Shown in pieces: positions 19,247 to 28,889 of a stretch of 64,000 nucleotides of DNA (positions are counted from its first letter, which is position 1; each line of letters starts with the position of its first letter). The DNA comes from Shewanella denitrificans OS217. Its GTDB lineage: Bacteria > Pseudomonadota > Gammaproteobacteria > Enterobacterales > Shewanellaceae. The notes beneath the pieces are model-generated. The model was not told the origin of the DNA, did not search any database, and worked only from the letters and a program-made list of their open reading frames with translations. A program made the position numbers and the translations under genes. The stretch spans positions 2,790,001 through 2,854,000 of the forward strand of contig NC_007954.1 of the NCBI RefSeq assembly GCF_000013765.1. Direction: 5' to 3'.

Positions 19247-19273
19247 GCCGTTCCAGCGCTTCGCTGGAACGGC
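19247..19273 (-). terminator. terminator hairpin after the methyltransferase gene
   Basis: A perfect 11-bp stem (GCCGTTCCAGC with GCTGGAACGGC) 12 nt after the stop of the minus-strand gene, followed on that strand by the moderately T-rich AAGCTTTGCTTTATTTC. Confidence 0.75.
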
Positions 19274-19285
19274 TTGAGTCAGAGA

Positions 19286-20203
19286 TCAACCCGCTTTGGT
19301 GTAACGCAGCACTTTCAATGACTTCTGTTCGTCTATATCGGCAAACACGCTAGGGTTAGCGAGGCGCTCAAGGTAGTTAAGCTCGGGCGCGGTTTCGGCC
19401 ACCTGTGCCATCAGGAAATCACAGCCTAGCTCTGGGGCATTGAGGCACAAGAGTAAATCCCCGCCTGGGGCGAGTAATTCAGGTAAACGGCGCAGTAAAC
19501 GCACATAATCTTTGGTGGCTACGAAGCTGCCCTTCTGGTTACTGGGTGGATCGGCGATGATCATCTCATAGGGGCCAAGCTTAGTGAGCTTGCCCCAAGA
19601 TTTGAAAATATCATGACCTAAAAAGCGTGCCCCCGAGCCCAGGCCATTAAGCAGATGATTCTGCTTGCCTATACTCAAAGCCCCTTTGCTCATGTCGATA
19701 TTGACCACTTCATCGGCGCCGCCCTGCAAGGCCATCACAGAAAAGCCGCAGGTATAAGCGAAAAGATTGAGCACTTTCTTATGCTTGGCATGAGCTTTAA
19801 CCCAGGTTCTGCCGTTAGCCATGTCTAAAAACAAGCCGTGGTTTTGCCCTTTAAGCAAGTGGATAACAAACTTAGCGCCGTTTTCGCTTACATAGTGTTG
19901 CTCAGGCACTGCGCCGCGCAGCAGCTCAGTCACAGTCTCGCCGCCACTGCGGTATTGATACACCAAATTAAGCGCATGGGCGCGAACGCACTGCCCCCAG
20001 AATGCCTCAATCTGAGCCACTAGGCTTGCCAGTTCATCGTCACTTAAGACCTTAAAGCTAGTGAGCAGCAGCACTGGGTTGTACCAATCCAGGCACAAGT
20101 GCTCAAAACCTGGATGCAGGCCGCCTCGGCCATGGAAAATACGGCAAATATCTGCGCCTAACTCGCTCGTTTGATGCAGGGGTAACAAGGGTTTGTTATT
20201 CAT
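19286..20203 (-). CDS. class I SAM-dependent methyltransferase (RlmI/RlmK-like fold)
   Basis: A 305-residue methyltransferase of the COG1092-like group, in which rRNA cytosine or guanine methyltransferases are found. Seen: VLNLFAYTCGFSVMALQGGA (SAM-binding motif I), VVNIDMSKGALSIGKQNH (acidic ribose contact), and IIADPPSNQKGSF (catalytic motif IV, DPPS). No PUA domain is evident, so it is shorter than RlmI. The ATG at 20203 is preferred to a TTG at 20221. The substrate cannot be assigned from the sequence. The AI-2E gene lies 95 bp away on the same strand, downstream of its own unrelated start. Confidence 0.85.
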   Translation of the reverse strand: MNNKPLLPLHQTSELGADICRIFHGRGGLHPGFEHLCLDWYNPVLLLTSFKVLSDDELASLVAQIEAFWGQCVRAHALNLVYQYRSGGETVTELLRGAVPEQHYVSENGAKFVIHLLKGQNHGLFLDMANGRTWVKAHAKHKKVLNLFAYTCGFSVMALQGGADEVVNIDMSKGALSIGKQNHLLNGLGSGARFLGHDIFKSWGKLTKLGPYEMIIADPPSNQKGSFVATKDYVRLLRRLPELLAPGGDLLLCLNAPELGCDFLMAQVAETAPELNYLERLANPSVFADIDEQKSLKVLRYTKAG

Positions 20204-20298
20204 TATTACTCTATTTTTCAATTGATTACTGTATAAACTATCGTTTAACTTGTGTGGTTTACGTGTTTGGCTTACTTGTTTGATTTACGTGTTTGATT

Positions 20299-21519
20299 TT
20301 ATGGTTGTGATTTGGCTTCTGTGGCTTCATCTGTTGTGGCTTTATTGTCTGAGTCTGAGTCTGTGGCTTTGTCTATTCCTAAAGCAGTGCCTTCATCATC
20401 CAATGACTCTCTGCCTGACTCATCCGCTAATTCAGCATTTAATCCACTGGTGAGCGCTGGAGGGGATTGAACCTCATTACCCATATCGAGCTCAGCGTCA
20501 TCCGCCAACAATATCGCCAGCCAGCTGCCGCCCTTGCTCGATTCTAGGCCAATTTTTACTATCATGGTTAAGGGCACAGACAATAGCATGCCCACAGAGC
20601 CCAAGAGCCAACCCCAGAAAATCAACGACAAGAACACCACTAAGGTCGACAGGCCTAAGCCCTTACCCATAAATTTAGGCTCGACCACATTGCCCATCAC
20701 CATGTTAGTGCCTAAATACAGCAACGCCGTGCCGCCTGCCGCCGCTGGGCCCAATTGAATTAATGCTAAGAGTACTGCGGGAATGGCGGCAATAATGGAG
20801 CCGATATTGGGAATGTAATTAAACAGGAACGCTAGCACTGCCCACAGCAGCGCATAATCCACCCCTATTATGCTCAAGCCTAAGCCCACAATAAACGCCG
20901 TGGCAAGACTCACTAAGGTTTTGATCACCATGTATTGATTAACCGACTGCAAGAAACGGTCAATCTGCTTTAGGCGCATGTCTGGATCGTCCATCGCCAG
21001 ATGGACTTTCTTCGGCAAGGATTGCGCCTCAAACAACATAAAGACTATGGTGAGGATAATAAGGAACAGGTTAGCCATCACATTGCCCACACCGGAAAGC
21101 ATGTTCGTGGTCATGGACAGCGCCATCCCTGGGTCGAAATAATCCAGTACTTTTTGCTGAGAAATTTGAATATTAAAACCTTGCAAGCGCTCAATTATCC
21201 AAGAAAACTGCTCGATTAACTGCTGACGATATACTGGGATTTGGGTCGAAAATTCATTCACAGAACGGCCCACTAAACTGGTCAGCCACAGTCCCATCAA
21301 GACAATAAAAGCCATCAGCAGCATCACCGCCAGCCATTTCGGCAAACGGCAACGGGTCATTAATACGATGGCGGGGTTACAAATCACCGCTAGAAATGCC
21401 GACAACACGAAAGGCACCACTATGGGACTGGCCGCTTTTATCCCCGCTAAGATGACAACCAAGGCGGCTAAAATCACCGTGGTTCTTAATGCCATGGATG
21501 AGGAAGTTAACTTGTCCAT
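20299..21519 (-). CDS. AI-2E family transporter
   Basis: A 406-residue polytopic inner-membrane protein of the AI-2E exporter/PerM superfamily. Hydrophobic segments span most of residues 12-330, including the family-typical LFNYIPNIGSIIAAIPAVLL and GNVVEPKFMGKGLGLSTLVV. The C-terminal 65 residues are soluble, acidic and low-complexity (DSDSDNKATTDEATE). Some members export small molecules or act as ion antiporters; the substrate here is unknown. An AAGGA lies upstream of the ATG. Confidence 0.88.
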   Translation of the reverse strand: MDKLTSSSMALRTTVILAALVVILAGIKAASPIVVPFVLSAFLAVICNPAIVLMTRCRLPKWLAVMLLMAFIVLMGLWLTSLVGRSVNEFSTQIPVYRQQLIEQFSWIIERLQGFNIQISQQKVLDYFDPGMALSMTTNMLSGVGNVMANLFLIILTIVFMLFEAQSLPKKVHLAMDDPDMRLKQIDRFLQSVNQYMVIKTLVSLATAFIVGLGLSIIGVDYALLWAVLAFLFNYIPNIGSIIAAIPAVLLALIQLGPAAAGGTALLYLGTNMVMGNVVEPKFMGKGLGLSTLVVFLSLIFWGWLLGSVGMLLSVPLTMIVKIGLESSKGGSWLAILLADDAELDMGNEVQSPPALTSGLNAELADESGRESLDDEGTALGIDKATDSDSDNKATTDEATEAKSQP

Positions 21520-21590
21520 ATAGGAAATCCTTTCGATTATTGTTAGGCTAAGAAAAACTTGTAATTAAAAGACGGAATAACCCAGCGACT

Positions 21591-21959
21591 ATGAAACCAG
21601 AAACCGCCATTATACGCATTAAAAATCTGAGATTACGCACATTTATCGGCATTAAAGAAGATGAAATTCAAAATAAGCAAGACATCATAGTCAATGTGGT
21701 GATCCATTATTGCGCCATCAAGGCACGCAATAGCGATAATGTCGCCGATGCGCTTAATTATCGCACCATTACAAAGAAAATCATTAGCTTAATCGAAGAT
21801 AATCGTTTTTCATTATTAGAAAACCTCACCAATCAAACCTTGGCCATCGCCAGTGAGCATCCCTGGGTCGAATTTGCTAGTGTCGAAATCGATAAGCCCC
21901 ACGCGCTGCGCTTTGCCGATTCGGTATCCATGGAGTTGTGCTACCAAAAACCACAGTAA
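21591..21959 (+). CDS. folX: dihydroneopterin triphosphate 2'-epimerase FolX
   Basis: 122 residues, closely matching E. coli FolX: AIIRIKNLRLRTFIGIKEDE, DALNYRTITKKI, NRFSLLENLT and VEIDKPHALRFADSVSMEL. The enzyme interconverts dihydroneopterin and dihydromonapterin triphosphates in tetrahydromonapterin synthesis. yfcH follows 91 bp later, the same order as in E. coli. The FolB paralogue is the main alternative, but the motif wording favours FolX. Confidence 0.9.
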   Translation: MKPETAIIRIKNLRLRTFIGIKEDEIQNKQDIIVNVVIHYCAIKARNSDNVADALNYRTITKKIISLIEDNRFSLLENLTNQTLAIASEHPWVEFASVEIDKPHALRFADSVSMELCYQKPQ

Positions 21960-22050
21960 AAACCACAATAATGGCGCTTTGCACTAAATTCTGCCTATAG
22001 TTAACGGGTCAAAACCTTAGGAAAATCTCTAGGCGGAGTAGCAAAATACT

Positions 22051-22944
22051 ATGAATATACTCATTACCGGTGGTAGCGGTTTTATCGGTCAAGCGTTGGT
22101 GGCCTCTCTTAAAAGCCACCACTTGACCATAGTGACAAGAAACAAACGTAAAACCAGCAAGCGACTGGGAAATGGTCATGAGTATATCGACAGTCTACAG
22201 GGCTTAACCCATCTCAATGGCTTTGATCTTGTTATTAATTTAGCCGGTGAGCCCATTATTGCCAAACGCTGGAGCGATAAGCAAAAGCACGAGATTTGTC
22301 ATAGCCGCTGGGACATCACAGCTAAAATCACCGCCCTTATTCAAGACAGTAAAACCCCGCCAAGCTGCTTTATTAGTGCCTCTGCCGTGGGTTTTTATGG
22401 TGATCATGGCGATGAAATGGTCGATGAGCATACCCCGCCTAAAAATGAATTTAGCCACCAAGTCTGCTCGACCTGGGAAGGGCTTGCCATTCAGGCGCAA
22501 TCAGATAAGACTCGGGTGTGTGTCTTAAGAACCGGCATAGTACTTGGTCAGCATGGCGGTGCACTGAAAAAGATGGTCATGCCTTTTCACCTCGGTTTAG
22601 GTGGCCCAATCGGCAATGGCGAGCAAGGCATGAGTTGGATCCATTTAGACGACTTAATCAAGCTTATTCATTTCATGATAAAAAACCCTGCCGTGCACGG
22701 TATTTTCAATGCCACCAGCCCCAATCCTGTGAGCAACAAAGCGTTTTCTCAAGCCTTAGGTCAGGCGGTTAATCGTCCTGCAAACCTCACCATGCCCACA
22801 TGGGCCTTGAATATACTGTTCGGCGAAATGGCGCAGCTGATGACTCAAGGGCAATACGTATTGCCAAAACGCGCCTTAGAAGCCGGATTTAATTTTAAAT
22901 ACGGTCAACTTGAACAGGCGCTTAAGGATATTTACCCTGATTAA
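22051..22944 (+). CDS. yfcH: TIGR01777-type NAD(P)-binding epimerase-like protein YfcH
   Basis: A 297-residue extended SDR. The N-terminal Rossmann motif is ITGGSGFIGQALV; next come LVINLAGEPI, SASAVGFYGDHGD with the active-site Tyr, and VLRTGIVLGQHGGALKKMV. The C-terminal DUF1731-like part includes RPANLTMPTWALNILFGEMA and LPKRALEAGFNFKY. It is adjacent to folX as in E. coli. The substrate is unknown. Confidence 0.88.
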   Translation: MNILITGGSGFIGQALVASLKSHHLTIVTRNKRKTSKRLGNGHEYIDSLQGLTHLNGFDLVINLAGEPIIAKRWSDKQKHEICHSRWDITAKITALIQDSKTPPSCFISASAVGFYGDHGDEMVDEHTPPKNEFSHQVCSTWEGLAIQAQSDKTRVCVLRTGIVLGQHGGALKKMVMPFHLGLGGPIGNGEQGMSWIHLDDLIKLIHFMIKNPAVHGIFNATSPNPVSNKAFSQALGQAVNRPANLTMPTWALNILFGEMAQLMTQGQYVLPKRALEAGFNFKYGQLEQALKDIYPD

Positions 22945-23039
22945 AGGTTTGTTGAAAACACCAAAAATTTTACTGGCATAACCCTTAAAAGCTGAGCAGA
23001 ATGAGGTGACTTATACTGTTTAAATTGTGAGTAGGATTC

Positions 23040-23789
23040 ATGGATTTATCTTTGCTTTGGACCATAGGCATCATTCACTTAGTCGCGCTTGTAAGCCCAG
23101 GTCCTGATTTTGCCATAGTGGTCAAGCTTGCCAGCCAACAATGCAGAAGTGTTGCCCTCGCCTGCGCCGCGGGGATTTCTGTCGCCATATTAGCCCATAC
23201 CTTACTGAGCCTTACGGGCGTGAGCTTACTTATTCAAAGTTCTCATTATGCCTATTTAATCGTGCAACTTGTGGGGGCATCTTACCTAGGTTGGATGGGT
23301 ATTGGCGCATTAAAATCTGTACTGCAGAGCCTAAATGCGAAGCGAATAAGTCATGCCGCCCTAGCTCAAACAACAGCGTCTATGACAATGAACAATCAAG
23401 GATTTACTGAAGCGCCCATTGAAAATCAAGCCATTGAGCAGCAAGGGGTTAATAATAAAACGCAAGAGACTGCGACATTAGTGCTGACTAACCAGCAAGG
23501 ATTTTTAAAAGGGCTTTACACCAATTTACTCAACCCTAAAGCCTTAGTGTTTTTTATGACCTTATTCTCTGCCCTAGTCACACCAGAGGTGAGCCAAAGT
23601 ACTAAGCTGGGGCTAGTGCTGTTATTGCTTATTTTGTCATTAATCTGGTTTAGTTTTCTTGCCATCATCTTGACTAAAGATAAAATTAAACAACAGCTTA
23701 TTCGGCTAACACCACTTATTGACACCTTAGTGGGCCTGCTATTTACCAGCGTTGCCTTGGCGATTCTCTATCAGGTATTCAGTGTCTAA
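23040..23789 (+). CDS. LysE/RhtB family amino-acid exporter
   Basis: A 249-residue membrane protein starting with LLWTIGIIHLVALVSPGPDF, the LysE/RhtB signature with its conserved SPGP. GFLKGLYTNLLNPKALVFFM is the second diagnostic segment. A hydrophilic insertion of about 50 Gln/Asn-rich residues (near residues 100-150) lengthens the central loop relative to typical 205-residue members. The ATG has AGGATT immediately upstream. The substrate is unknown. Confidence 0.88.
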   Translation: MDLSLLWTIGIIHLVALVSPGPDFAIVVKLASQQCRSVALACAAGISVAILAHTLLSLTGVSLLIQSSHYAYLIVQLVGASYLGWMGIGALKSVLQSLNAKRISHAALAQTTASMTMNNQGFTEAPIENQAIEQQGVNNKTQETATLVLTNQQGFLKGLYTNLLNPKALVFFMTLFSALVTPEVSQSTKLGLVLLLLILSLIWFSFLAIILTKDKIKQQLIRLTPLIDTLVGLLFTSVALAILYQVFSV

Positions 23790-23841
23790 GTCTAAATGAT
23801 GTTAAGTCGCTTAAATGGCATCACTGGTTAACGGTTCACCA

Positions 23842-24756
23842 TTAACTGATTAAGCCCTTAATCAATGTGATTATCTCTTGATAGCGCAGCGCCAGGGGCC
23901 GGTGACGTTTTTGGATAAGATACAAGGACTCACTGGCCACATGTGCCGATAAACTCGCATCCGGCACTCTGAATAACCCCTCTAATACGCCGTCCCGCGC
24001 ACTCACTTGTTTTATCGCAAATTCAGGCAGTACAGCAAAACCGAGTCCTTTGGCCACAGGCAATAGGATCTGACTTAATTGATTTACGTAACTCAAGCGC
24101 TTGATCTTGCTAGCCTGGGGTAGATGCTGCGGGAAATGACATTCCACAAAATGCTGCCAATAATGCATCCCGTCGGGATGATCTATCATTCCAAGCTCTG
24201 TCAGAAAATTGTACTCAATGAGCCGAGGTAAACGGCCTTCCCACACGTTTGGCAGCACTAAACAAAGTCGCTGCGAGCCCAGCAAACGTAAACTCAGCTC
24301 AGGGTGAGCAAACTCCTGGGTAATAATGCCCACATCGATACTGTTATCTAATACTCTGTCGATAATACGCTGATTAGGCGCCGCTTCTAATGACATCTTA
24401 AGTTCTGGATATTGCAGCTGGCGATCGATTAACTTTGGATAAATCAGCATGGCCAGCGAGCCTGAGCAGGCAAGTTTGCATTCGCCGCTATAGGCATTGT
24501 CCTGATGAAAGCTTGCCAGCAACTCTGCTTGTTGTTGCACTAAGGCTTGTGCATGGGCCAATAATGCCATCCCTGCCTGCGTGAGCTCAAACCCCTTACC
24601 GATACGATTAAGCAATGGCGCGCCAGCTTGTTGCTCGAGCTTCTTTATCTGCTGACTGACGCCAGACTGAGTCATAAACAGCTGCTCGGCGGTATGGGTA
24701 AAGTGACCTAGCTCCACCAACTTGATAAAGGTGGTTAACCACTGCTGATTCAACAT
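23842..24756 (-). CDS. LysR family transcriptional regulator
   Basis: 304 residues with an N-terminal winged HTH (FIKLVELGHFTHTAEQLFMT, QSGVSQQIKKLEQQAGAPLL) and a LysR substrate-binding domain. The wording resembles ArgP-unlike, YbdO/CysB-unlike members, so no specific name is given. It converges on the LysE gene and diverges from the VOC gene, with an inverted repeat between; control of one or both neighbours is inferred. Confidence 0.88.
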   Translation of the reverse strand: MLNQQWLTTFIKLVELGHFTHTAEQLFMTQSGVSQQIKKLEQQAGAPLLNRIGKGFELTQAGMALLAHAQALVQQQAELLASFHQDNAYSGECKLACSGSLAMLIYPKLIDRQLQYPELKMSLEAAPNQRIIDRVLDNSIDVGIITQEFAHPELSLRLLGSQRLCLVLPNVWEGRLPRLIEYNFLTELGMIDHPDGMHYWQHFVECHFPQHLPQASKIKRLSYVNQLSQILLPVAKGLGFAVLPEFAIKQVSARDGVLEGLFRVPDASLSAHVASESLYLIQKRHRPLALRYQEIITLIKGLIS

Positions 24757-24823
24757 GATGGCCTCCGAATGGGGTAAATGACTATGGATTACGGATGATT
24801 AGCATAACAGCATGATCATAATT

Positions 24824-24858
24824 TTAAATTATCATTATGAGTTATTTTGATAATTTAA
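24824..24858. promoter_or_regulatory. perfect 11-bp inverted repeat in the lysR-VOC divergent region
   Basis: TTAAATTATCA and TGATAATTTAA are separated by 13 bp. The site lies 68 bp from the lysR start and 93 bp from the VOC start, a usual place for a LysR-type operator. Confidence 0.55.
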
Positions 24859-24950
24859 CTTAAGGTGCTTGATCTCATACACTGGCTACATCGACTCAGG
24901 CTAAAGCAACAGAATGAGTCAACCTTCACCTAAATGTTATCGAGGTTATT

Positions 24951-25463
24951 ATGAGTCAGACCTATCCACGCAGTTTTTCCCACATTGGTATTTCCGTACC
25001 GGATTTAGAGGCCGCAGTTAAATTTTATACTGAAGTATTGGGTTGGTATTTAATTATGCAGCCCACTGAAATTGTTGAAGATGAGAGTCCCATTGGCGAG
25101 ATGTGTACCGATGTATTCGGTGTAGGTTGGGGATCATTTCGTATCGCTCACCTATCAACGGGTGATCGCATTGGGGTGGAGTTATTTCAATTTACTAACC
25201 AAGAAAACCCAAAAGATAATTTCGAATATTGGAAGACGGGGATTTTCCACTTCTGCGTGCAAGATCCAAACGTTGAAGAATTGGCGGAAAAAATTGTTGC
25301 CGCAGGGGGGAAAAAACGCATGAAAGCGCCACGTTATTATTACCCTGGTGAGAAGCCATACCGCATGATCTACATGGAAGATCCCTTTGGCAATATCCTA
25401 GAAATTTATAGCCACAGCTATGAATTACATTATGCCAGTGGCGCCTACACTAGCGATAAATAA
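24951..25463 (+). CDS. VOC (glyoxalase/bleomycin resistance) family protein
   Basis: A 170-residue vicinal-oxygen-chelate protein. Seen: FSHIGISVPDLEAAVKFYTE with the first metal His, IGVELFQF with the first Glu, IFHFCVQDPN with the second His, and MEDPFGNILEIYSHS with the final Glu. This completes an H-E-H-E metal site, so a dioxygenase- or lyase-type activity is possible. The substrate is unknown. It diverges from the lysR gene. Confidence 0.85.
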   Translation: MSQTYPRSFSHIGISVPDLEAAVKFYTEVLGWYLIMQPTEIVEDESPIGEMCTDVFGVGWGSFRIAHLSTGDRIGVELFQFTNQENPKDNFEYWKTGIFHFCVQDPNVEELAEKIVAAGGKKRMKAPRYYYPGEKPYRMIYMEDPFGNILEIYSHSYELHYASGAYTSDK

Positions 25464-25532
25464 TCATTCTACATTTAGGCATAGAGTTAGGCATAAAGCT
25501 AGACAGATTTATTGACACAGCTAGCAGTTAAA

Positions 25533-25560
25533 AACCCCTTGTTAAGGGTAACAAGGAGTT
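25533..25560. terminator. probable bidirectional terminator
   Basis: CCTTGTTA-AGGG-TAACAAGG hairpin extended by AAC/GTT, between the convergent VOC and ybbP genes. Confidence 0.65.
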
Positions 25561-25607
25561 TATTCTGTCATGTCAAAGTAGAAGTAAAATAGTGAAAAAT
25601 GCTTCCA

Positions 25608-28091
25608 TCAACCGGCTTTTAATAACTCGCCGCAGGACTGATTAAGCAGCTGACGACAGCGCCACACCCCGAGAAACGCCACGATCAAGGCGCCCATTAA
25701 TGGGGCTATTGCCCACCAAGGCCAATGCATATACACCACTAATTCAAACACTTGAGTTTTCAGCATATAGAGTGCAAATTCCGCCACTATCACGGCGAGT
25801 AAACCAGCGATGGCGCCAAGCAAGGCAAACTCAAGCCCGGTAGCCGAACGCAAAAGCCAACCCGATGCGCCAAAGGTTCGCAGCACAGCAAGCTCTCGCT
25901 GGCGCATGGCCATACCGGCTTCAGTTTGGGCTATCAGTACTAAGGCGCTGGCGAGTAGCACCAGTGCCAGCACTAAGGATAAAGATAACGACACTTGCTC
26001 GATAATTTGTCTTAACTGCCCCACCATGGCGCCCACATCTATGACAGACACGGTTGGGAAGCGTTTAATCAGTTGCAGCACCACATCATTGTCACTCAGC
26101 TCACTGCCCGCTTGTTTAAGTTTGTCATCGTCTAGATGAAAACTTGCCATCGAGGTATAGGAAAAATCGGCGAGTGCCTTGGGGGTGAAAATCATAAAGA
26201 AGTTAGGTTGCAGGGTCTCCCACTGCACCTTTCTAAAGCTTGCAACCTTCACCTTAACCAGCTGATTGTCTATGGTGAATGTCAATGTATCGTTAAGGTT
26301 AAGTCCTAAGCGTTCAGCAACTTTCGTCTCCACCGAAACCTCATCATCGCGCTGATTAAAGGTCCCTGCTGTGATGCTATTGTTAGGAGGCAAACTGTCC
26401 CTATAGGTGAGATTAAGCTCCCTTGAAATACCGACTCTGCCTGCCTCACCCTGTTTTTGCTGCTCGTCGGAAATCAACTCTTCATCATTCACATGGGTTA
26501 AGCGGCCACGGATCACAGGGTAAATGTCTGTCGCAGCAATCTGGTTAACATTCATAAAATCATTAAGCGGTTTAGCATCTTCTGGGGCTATGTTAACCAA
26601 GAAATAATTAGGGGCGTTGTCCGGCAGCTGTTTTTGCCACTCATTAAGTAAGTCTTGGCGCAGCGCCAATATAGTCAACAGCAGCACAAGTGCACTGCTA
26701 AAGCCCACCAGTTGCAGCGCATTTTGTCTGGCTCTGCGCCTAAGACCTGCTAATGCCAACTGCAGTGGATTAGTGGTTTTCATCCCCACACTATGGCCCA
26801 TGCGGATCATGGCAAAGCCAAGCAGGCTTAATAGCGTGCCCAGTAATAGCACAGTAAAGACCACAGTTAAGGTCAAAGGGATACTGCCTGAATAGAGGTA
26901 GCCCAGTAATGCCATGGCGGTTAAGCTCAGCAGTAAATGCAGCCACATACCCAATTGCAGCCCTTCAAGCTGGCGCTGCAGTACCCTAAGGGGGGGAATG
27001 GCCAATAAACGCATTAATGGATAGGCCGAGAACATAAAGGCGCTGATAAGCCCAGTGCTGACGCCCAAGAGAATAGGACGGCTGTAAGGCGGTGAATAGG
27101 CCGCAATTTCGGCGGGTAAAAAGGCCGTCAAGCCTAAATCCAGCAGCAAGCCCCCCACTAGACCTAGACCAATTCCTAGCCCTGTCACTAATAATAGGTG
27201 TATACCAAATAGGCGTCGAATTTGCTTAGCCGAGGCGCCAAAGGTTTTTAGCATGGCCACCACATCATAATGCCTTTGGCAATAACGCTGGGCGGCAATC
27301 CCGATGGCGGCGCAGGCCAAGGCAATGCCTAACAAACTGGCAAGCAATAGAAAACGCTCGGCTTTTTTCACCGCAGAAGCTATGGGGGAGTCTCCCGACT
27401 GCACATCAACCCAGCGCTGGCTATTATTGAGTAGGGGCTTTGCCTCTGCCTCAAACTGCTTGAGTGCCGAAGCCGTACCGGTAAATTGATACAAATAGCT
27501 CACCCGGCTACCCGGCTGAATAATCCCAGTGGCATCAACATCCTCAAGGGCAATCAAGAGCACAGGGGCTGAGGCGAAGGGGTTAAAGCCACCATCGGGT
27601 AAGCGACTGATTTCGCCTGTTAATTTAAGTTCGCTATTACCCAATTCAATTGACTTCGGGTTCTCAAGCAGCGCGCCAAGGCGATTCTCAAACCAAGCCT
27701 CCCCCGATTGTGGCAAGGCCTTAGTTTCACCAGAAGCCAGCTCAATCACGCCCTTTAACGGATAAGCGGGCCCCACCGCTTTAATGGTCACTAACTGAAA
27801 TTTATCTCCGGCATACACCATGGAATTAAATTGCATATTGGTCACATGGGCCAAGCCGAGTTTAGCGGCGATGTCGAGTATTTTGTTATCAAGAGCTATG
27901 GGAGAGTCAATAATTCTGTCGGCGGCGATAAAGGTTGCCGCTTCACCATTGATGGCCACTTGTAAGCGCTCGCTCACCCGCGCAAGCCCTGTGACCGACA
28001 GCACTGCCAAGGTGATGGCTAATACAATAAGCAGCAGTTGCCCTTGTGTTAACTCACGTTTAAAAAATCGCCAGGCTAGCTGAAACTCCAT
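25608..28091 (-). CDS. ybbP: YbbP-like ABC transporter permease (FtsX family)
   Basis: An inner-membrane permease of about 827 residues with two FtsX-type four-helix units and large periplasmic domains. Hydrophobic segments lie near the N-terminus (LLIVLAITLAVLSVTGLARV), in the middle (LLASLLGIALACAAIGIAAQ onwards) and at the C-terminus (SLSLVLALVLLASALVLIAQ onwards). The ATG at 28091 overlaps the ybbA stop (TAATG) and has GAGGTG upstream; the longer frame to 28109 is less likely. The ybbP-ybbA pair divergent from tesA is the E. coli order. The exported substrate is unknown. Confidence 0.9.
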   Translation of the reverse strand: MEFQLAWRFFKRELTQGQLLLIVLAITLAVLSVTGLARVSERLQVAINGEAATFIAADRIIDSPIALDNKILDIAAKLGLAHVTNMQFNSMVYAGDKFQLVTIKAVGPAYPLKGVIELASGETKALPQSGEAWFENRLGALLENPKSIELGNSELKLTGEISRLPDGGFNPFASAPVLLIALEDVDATGIIQPGSRVSYLYQFTGTASALKQFEAEAKPLLNNSQRWVDVQSGDSPIASAVKKAERFLLLASLLGIALACAAIGIAAQRYCQRHYDVVAMLKTFGASAKQIRRLFGIHLLLVTGLGIGLGLVGGLLLDLGLTAFLPAEIAAYSPPYSRPILLGVSTGLISAFMFSAYPLMRLLAIPPLRVLQRQLEGLQLGMWLHLLLSLTAMALLGYLYSGSIPLTLTVVFTVLLLGTLLSLLGFAMIRMGHSVGMKTTNPLQLALAGLRRRARQNALQLVGFSSALVLLLTILALRQDLLNEWQKQLPDNAPNYFLVNIAPEDAKPLNDFMNVNQIAATDIYPVIRGRLTHVNDEELISDEQQKQGEAGRVGISRELNLTYRDSLPPNNSITAGTFNQRDDEVSVETKVAERLGLNLNDTLTFTIDNQLVKVKVASFRKVQWETLQPNFFMIFTPKALADFSYTSMASFHLDDDKLKQAGSELSDNDVVLQLIKRFPTVSVIDVGAMVGQLRQIIEQVSLSLSLVLALVLLASALVLIAQTEAGMAMRQRELAVLRTFGASGWLLRSATGLEFALLGAIAGLLAVIVAEFALYMLKTQVFELVVYMHWPWWAIAPLMGALIVAFLGVWRCRQLLNQSCGELLKAG

Positions 28092-28840
28092 TAGCTCACC
28101 TCTTCGCAATGAGGGGCCAAGGTTTTAGGCAGACCTTCTGCCACCGCTTCGGTTAGCACCCCGTTGTCCATCAAGAATTGTCGCTGACAGCGTTTAGCCA
28201 AGGCTAAATCATGGGTCACTAACACTAAGGTGGTGTCGCTTTCTTGGTTTAGCTCAAACAACATATCGGCAATTTTATCGCCATTGGCCTTGTCTAAATT
28301 GCCCGTGGGCTCATCGGCAAATAACACCTTGGGTTCACAAATAAAGGCCCTTGCTATGGCAACTCTTTGCTGTTCGCCGCCAGACAACTGTTTAGGAAGG
28401 TGACTTAATCTATGGGAGAGCCCTACCCTTTCTAGCATGTTTTGGGCTTTTTGTTTGGCATCAACAACGCCTGCAAGCTCGGCTGGGAGCATGACATTCT
28501 CAAGAGCCGTTAAGGTGTCGACTAACATAAAGGATTGAAAAATAAAGCTCACTTTTTGCTTACGCAGCGCGGCCTTTTGCTCTTCGTCAAGTTTTGATAA
28601 GGCCACACCATCGAGAAAGATTTCACCACTCGTTGGCGTGTCTAGGGCTGCCAGTAATCCCAGCAAGGTAGATTTACCCGAACCTGAGGGGCCTAATATG
28701 GCCACACTGTCACCTTGCTTGACATCCATTGAAATGCCGTTGAGGATAGTGAGCTCCCCTTCTTGGGTCACCACAGTTTTATTGAGGTCAGTGACGGAAA
28801 TGGCATTGGTATTTGACGCAGTAGCAGTATTAGTCGACAT
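28091..28840 (-). CDS. ybbA: YbbA-like ABC transporter ATP-binding protein
   Basis: A LolD/MacB-type ATPase. Seen: Walker A AILGPSGSGKSTLLGLLAAL, Q-loop FIFQSFMLVDTLTALENVML, signature LSGGEQQRVAIARAF, Walker B VLFADEPTGNLD, and the H-loop LVLVTHD. The ATG at 28840 is preferred over 28867 because AAAAAGGAACC sits just upstream. It should energise the YbbP permease encoded directly downstream. Confidence 0.93.
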   Translation of the reverse strand: MSTNTATASNTNAISVTDLNKTVVTQEGELTILNGISMDVKQGDSVAILGPSGSGKSTLLGLLAALDTPTSGEIFLDGVALSKLDEEQKAALRKQKVSFIFQSFMLVDTLTALENVMLPAELAGVVDAKQKAQNMLERVGLSHRLSHLPKQLSGGEQQRVAIARAFICEPKVLFADEPTGNLDKANGDKIADMLFELNQESDTTLVLVTHDLALAKRCQRQFLMDNGVLTEAVAEGLPKTLAPHCEEVS

Positions 28841-28889
28841 AGGTTCCTTTTTCTCTTCTTGGCTCAAACGTTTGCTTAAGGCAACGTTT

